NCBI GenBank assembly: GCA_024408895.1
Contig: JAKSUO010000057.1
Span: 1-7,780 of the forward strand
Source of the DNA: Alphaproteobacteria bacterium
Lineage (GTDB): Bacteria; Pseudomonadota; Alphaproteobacteria; RF32; CAG-239
Reading direction: 5' to 3'
DNA: 7,780 nt
Positions 5,923-7,780 of the stretch are shown here, one piece after another (the stretch's first letter is position 1; each line of letters begins with the position of its first letter). Made by a program: the position numbers and the translations under genes. Below the pieces are notes generated by a model. The model had not been told where the DNA came from. It ran no database searches and saw only the letters and a program-made list of their open reading frames with translations.

Positions 5923-6947
5923 ATGACATTATATCCGGATTCGGTCATTGCTTCAACTGCAGCTTCTAATTTACCTTTGATAATAAAAGCTTTTGATGTT
6001 ATAACAGTTTTAATTTGCGCAGTATTGCACATAGAAACCATATTTTTTGCACCAACCGAAAAATTAATCATAACCGGAGTACGATTATAAGCGGAAAGAC
6101 CGAAAAATGCACAAACTGTTGCAATAGCATTAGGCAACAACAAGCCTACATTTTCATCAACCGATGTAATTTTCTTAAAACAATTACCCAAAGCAAAAGA
6201 CGCAACAATAATATCCTTGTACGATTTCTGCTTACGATTAATATCTTCTATTACGCGAGGTCTTTTAGAAAGAAAACCTATTCTTGAGTGAACTTTTGCT
6301 GTTTTCATAAGTTGCGCAAACAAAGAAATGTCTTTATCATAGTTAATATTAAAGCACATTTCACGTAAAATCATATACACTTCATTACTGATATGATCAC
6401 GTTGACGACGCAATTCATCTTTCAACTTAAAGCTTCTCGGCTCACCTACATACATACGCATTTTCGGCAAAATTCTATGCGGCAAACAACCTTTTGTTTT
6501 AGAAAAATAGCCATATTGAGGCCCATCAATCCACACAGGAATAATTGGAGATTTTGATTTATCAGCCACCAATCCCGGAGCCTCATAAATTTTCATCAAA
6601 CCACCGTTTTCTGTTATTCTTCCTTCAGCAAAAATAACAACCAGACGATTTTCATCAACTTTAGCGATAAGCTTTTTAATGTCTGTCGGCTCAATAGGAT
6701 TAAAATGGATAACATCTGCACGTTGCATTAAGAAGCTAATCCAATGACGACGATATAAATGCCCGTTTAATGCGAACACAGGATTTCCCGGTAAAAAAGC
6801 AAATAACAATATCGGGTCTAAATATGAAACATGATTAACAACATAAACACCTTTTTCTGGTAATTTGCTTAAATCGAACTCAAAAATACACTTAGCTTTC
6901 ATAAGACGCAAAATACAGCGTAAACAAAATTTTACAAATTATCTCAC
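5911..6947 (-). pseudogene. aas: Truncated aas-like acyltransferase/acyl-ACP synthetase
   Basis: Aas-type proteins re-acylate lysophospholipids at the inner membrane: a PlsC domain transfers the acyl chain and an AMP-binding domain activates fatty acid onto acyl carrier protein. Numbering from a TTG at 6911, the PlsC part shows NHVSYLD (26-32, the H-x4-D catalytic motif), FAEGRIT (94-100; usually FPEGR) and PIIPVWIDG (122-130). The start of the AMP-binding domain follows (GLLLPNA 256-262; YLED 331-334). Family similarity stops there: the ATP-binding TSGS-x-G-x-PKG loop and the rest, over 300 residues, are missing. The frame stays open to 5637 (424 codons), antisense to the pilin fragment. Upstream, GTG (6945-6947) with AAAGG 8 bases before it looks like the original start, but codon 3 is TAA (6939-6941); the codons after it, FVKFCLRCILRLMKAK, resemble the Aas N-terminus. 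A PlsC-only protein from TTG 6911 is possible but lacks a binding site. Confidence 0.7.
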
Positions 6948-6995
6948 AGATTTAACCTTTCTGTTATTAAAATATTATATAGTTTTTATATCATC

Positions 6996-7027
6996 ACATA
7001 TATTTTGTAAAGTAAAAACATATATTT
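6996..7027 (+). repeat. Two 10-base direct repeats in the pilin upstream region
   Basis: ACATATATTT occurs at 6996-7005 and 7018-7027, 22 bases apart (about two helical turns), with TCATCA just before the first and just after the second. Such phasing suits a paired regulator site, but the DNA is very AT-rich and chance is a real alternative. The rest of 6948-7080 shows no gene and no strong structure. Confidence 0.25.
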
Positions 7028-7080
7028 CATCAACAGGGCAAATAGTTATAAGAATATTTACATAATTTAAAAATTTTTAT

Positions 7081-7109
7081 TTGACTCTTATTTCTTGTTA
7101 GAATAACCT
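7081..7109 (+). promoter_or_regulatory. Weak candidate promoter for the pilin leader
   Basis: TTGACT (7081-7086) is a good -35 element, but 17 bases later only TAACCT (7104-7109) is found; a better -10, TAGAAT (7099-7104), is only 12 bases away. Depending on which is used, the transcript would start between about 7110 and 7116. A separate TATAAT at 7304-7309, lacking a clear -35, could start a short transcript that skips the leader altogether. The promoter is unresolved. Confidence 0.25.
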
Positions 7110-7300
7110 GATTTTGCTTTGGTTGATTACCAAAGTGAGGTTTAGAACCCTCTTACGGTTGTTTGTTAATACAAACGTAAAACTACCTTTTTGCCTAATA
7201 GCAGGAAGGTAGCTAATAAGGTATATATACCAAATAAACTACACTATTTCCGTAAATAGGTTCTAACTTCCTGCCACCTCTAATCAAGGTGGTTGTTTTA
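7106..7300 (+). ncRNA. Structured leader RNA upstream of the pilin gene
   Basis: This non-coding stretch folds into a closed multi-branch structure. Long-range helices: 7106-7113 with 7282-7290 (8 bp, one bulged A); 7137-7141 with 7276-7280 (GAGGT/ACCTC); and 7142-7149 with 7259-7266 (TTAGAACC/GGTTCTAA). Local hairpins: 7117-7123/7129-7135 (perfect 7 bp); 7153-7156 plus 7161-7166 with 7171-7180 (bulged); 7183-7194/7201-7212 (12 bp with two G-U pairs); 7220-7231 (palindrome); 7244-7249/7254-7259. GCAGGAAG (7201-7208) is also fully complementary to CTTCCTGC (7267-7274), a possible pseudoknot. The first two long-range helices use both arms of the terminator at 7274-7300, so the folds exclude each other as in a riboswitch or attenuator. 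I recognise no known RNA family. The pairings are seen; function is inferred. Confidence 0.55.
7274..7300 (+). terminator. Attenuator-like terminator before the pilin gene
   Basis: CCACCT (7274-7279) pairs perfectly with AGGTGG (7287-7292) around a 7-base loop, followed by TTGTTTTATCTT. It lies 30 bases before the pilin ATG in the same direction, with no gene ending upstream on this strand since the pilin fragment, so it probably acts as a conditional terminator in the leader. The U-tract is interrupted, so strength is uncertain. Confidence 0.5.
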
Positions 7301-7329
7301 TCTTATAATAACCAAAAAGGAATTTAGAA

Positions 7330-7780
7330 ATGAAGAATTTTAATATTAAGAATAATAACATTGGTCGTTCTATGATTGAAATGCTCGGTGTTCTTGCCAT
7401 TATCGGAGTTCTTTCTGTTGGTGGAATTGCCGGCTATACCGAAGCTATGCGAAAATATAAGGTCAATAAAACCATAGAGATTTTTAGAGCGTCGTTATTT
7501 AGATTAATGAAAATAGATCAGGTGAAATGGGGAAGATGGGAAAACATAGCCGGTGACTCTGCTCAATTTGTTGCTACGGGATTATTACCGGAAGAGATTT
7601 GCGATAAAAATTATGTAGATTTTCGTGGTGAGACGGGAAGGTCTTGTCAACTGCCGGTTGGGGAAATAACGATGGACATTGGTTTCGGTGGTAGTTGGCC
7701 TATGGTTGGCGAATATGAAATCACATTTACAGATGGTAACAAAGAAAGAAATTGCGTAGATTTTCTTTCGTATCACTGGG
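7330..7780 (+). CDS. Type IV pilin-like protein, 3' end beyond the window
   Basis: The first 150 codons of a secreted pilin or pseudopilin. A short polar, basic leader (1-12) ends in G12, and GRSMIE gives the prepilin peptidase pattern: glycine before the cut and glutamate at mature position 5 (E17). MLGVLAIIGVLSVGGIAGY (18-36) is the hydrophobic helix that anchors the subunit and packs the filament core. The globular part has cysteines at 91, 106 and 142, and ERNCVDFLSYHW near the edge matches the C-x7-W of the fragment at 5638-5922. AAGGA (7317-7321) is 8 bases before the ATG. No pilus assembly genes are nearby, so it relies on machinery encoded elsewhere. Expression may be controlled by the structured leader. 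The subtype (pilus, minor pilin or type II secretion) cannot be settled here. Confidence 0.88.
   Translation, partial: MKNFNIKNNNIGRSMIEMLGVLAIIGVLSVGGIAGYTEAMRKYKVNKTIEIFRASLFRLMKIDQVKWGRWENIAGDSAQFVATGLLPEEICDKNYVDFRGETGRSCQLPVGEITMDIGFGGSWPMVGEYEITFTDGNKERNCVDFLSYHW

Noticed and set aside
7097..7103. GTTAGAA complementary to TTCTAAC at 7261-7267, and an integron attC-like reading of the leader
   Set aside because: 7097-7103 overlaps the probable promoter and may not be transcribed. The leader lacks the paired core sites of an attC, and no integrase is present.
7585..7776. 63-codon minus-strand open frame inside the pilin gene
   Set aside because: Antisense to a well-supported pilin coding sequence, with no family features.
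1..7780. CRISPR array, tRNA, rRNA, transposase or integrase
   Set aside because: None found on either strand: no regularly spaced repeats, no cloverleaf with the TTCGA arm, and no transposase or recombinase motifs.

Overview
The window looks like part of the chromosome of an AT-rich alphaproteobacterium, probably one of the uncultured gut-associated lineages. The basis is the alphaproteobacterial style of RpoA and SecY (RpoA starting MIQKNWQELIKP) in the order secY-adk-rpsM-rpsK-rpoA, plus a pilin N-terminus (GRSMIEMLGVLAIIG) that I remember from gut alphaproteobacteria. The lineage is inference; no search was run.

Positions 1-327 hold no gene. They carry hairpins and terminators ending the rpoA transcript, and a leftward promoter for a gene beyond the left edge. 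Positions 328-4368 (minus strand) are a housekeeping block: secY (translocon channel) and adk overlapping by one base, then an internal sigma70-like promoter, then rpsM, rpsK and rpoA. It is the distal end of the usual spc/alpha operon, but neither the expected upstream genes (rplO etc.) nor rplQ after rpoA are present. rpsM and rpoA use TTG and GTG starts.

Positions 4369-5636 hold a divergent promoter pair and trpS (plus strand), whose product resembles the Firmicutes-type TrpRS rather than the usual alphaproteobacterial one. Directly after the trpS stop, 5638-5922 encodes on the plus strand the C-terminal domain of a PilS-like type IV pilin with no N-terminus, start or promoter. It abuts a damaged minus-strand aas-like gene (PlsC acyltransferase plus the start of an AMP-binding domain). 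That gene has lost its 3' half at the junction and appears to have an in-frame stop at codon 3.

Positions 6948-7329 are a long AT-rich intergenic region whose right half can fold into an elaborate leader RNA with two mutually exclusive states, one of which is a terminator hairpin. It precedes a pilin gene (7330 to beyond the right edge) with a clear prepilin peptidase site. The right third of the window is therefore an accessory, rearranged pilin region next to core genes. The best candidates for something undescribed are the switch-like pilin leader and the promoterless pilin fragment, which recalls silent pilin cassettes.
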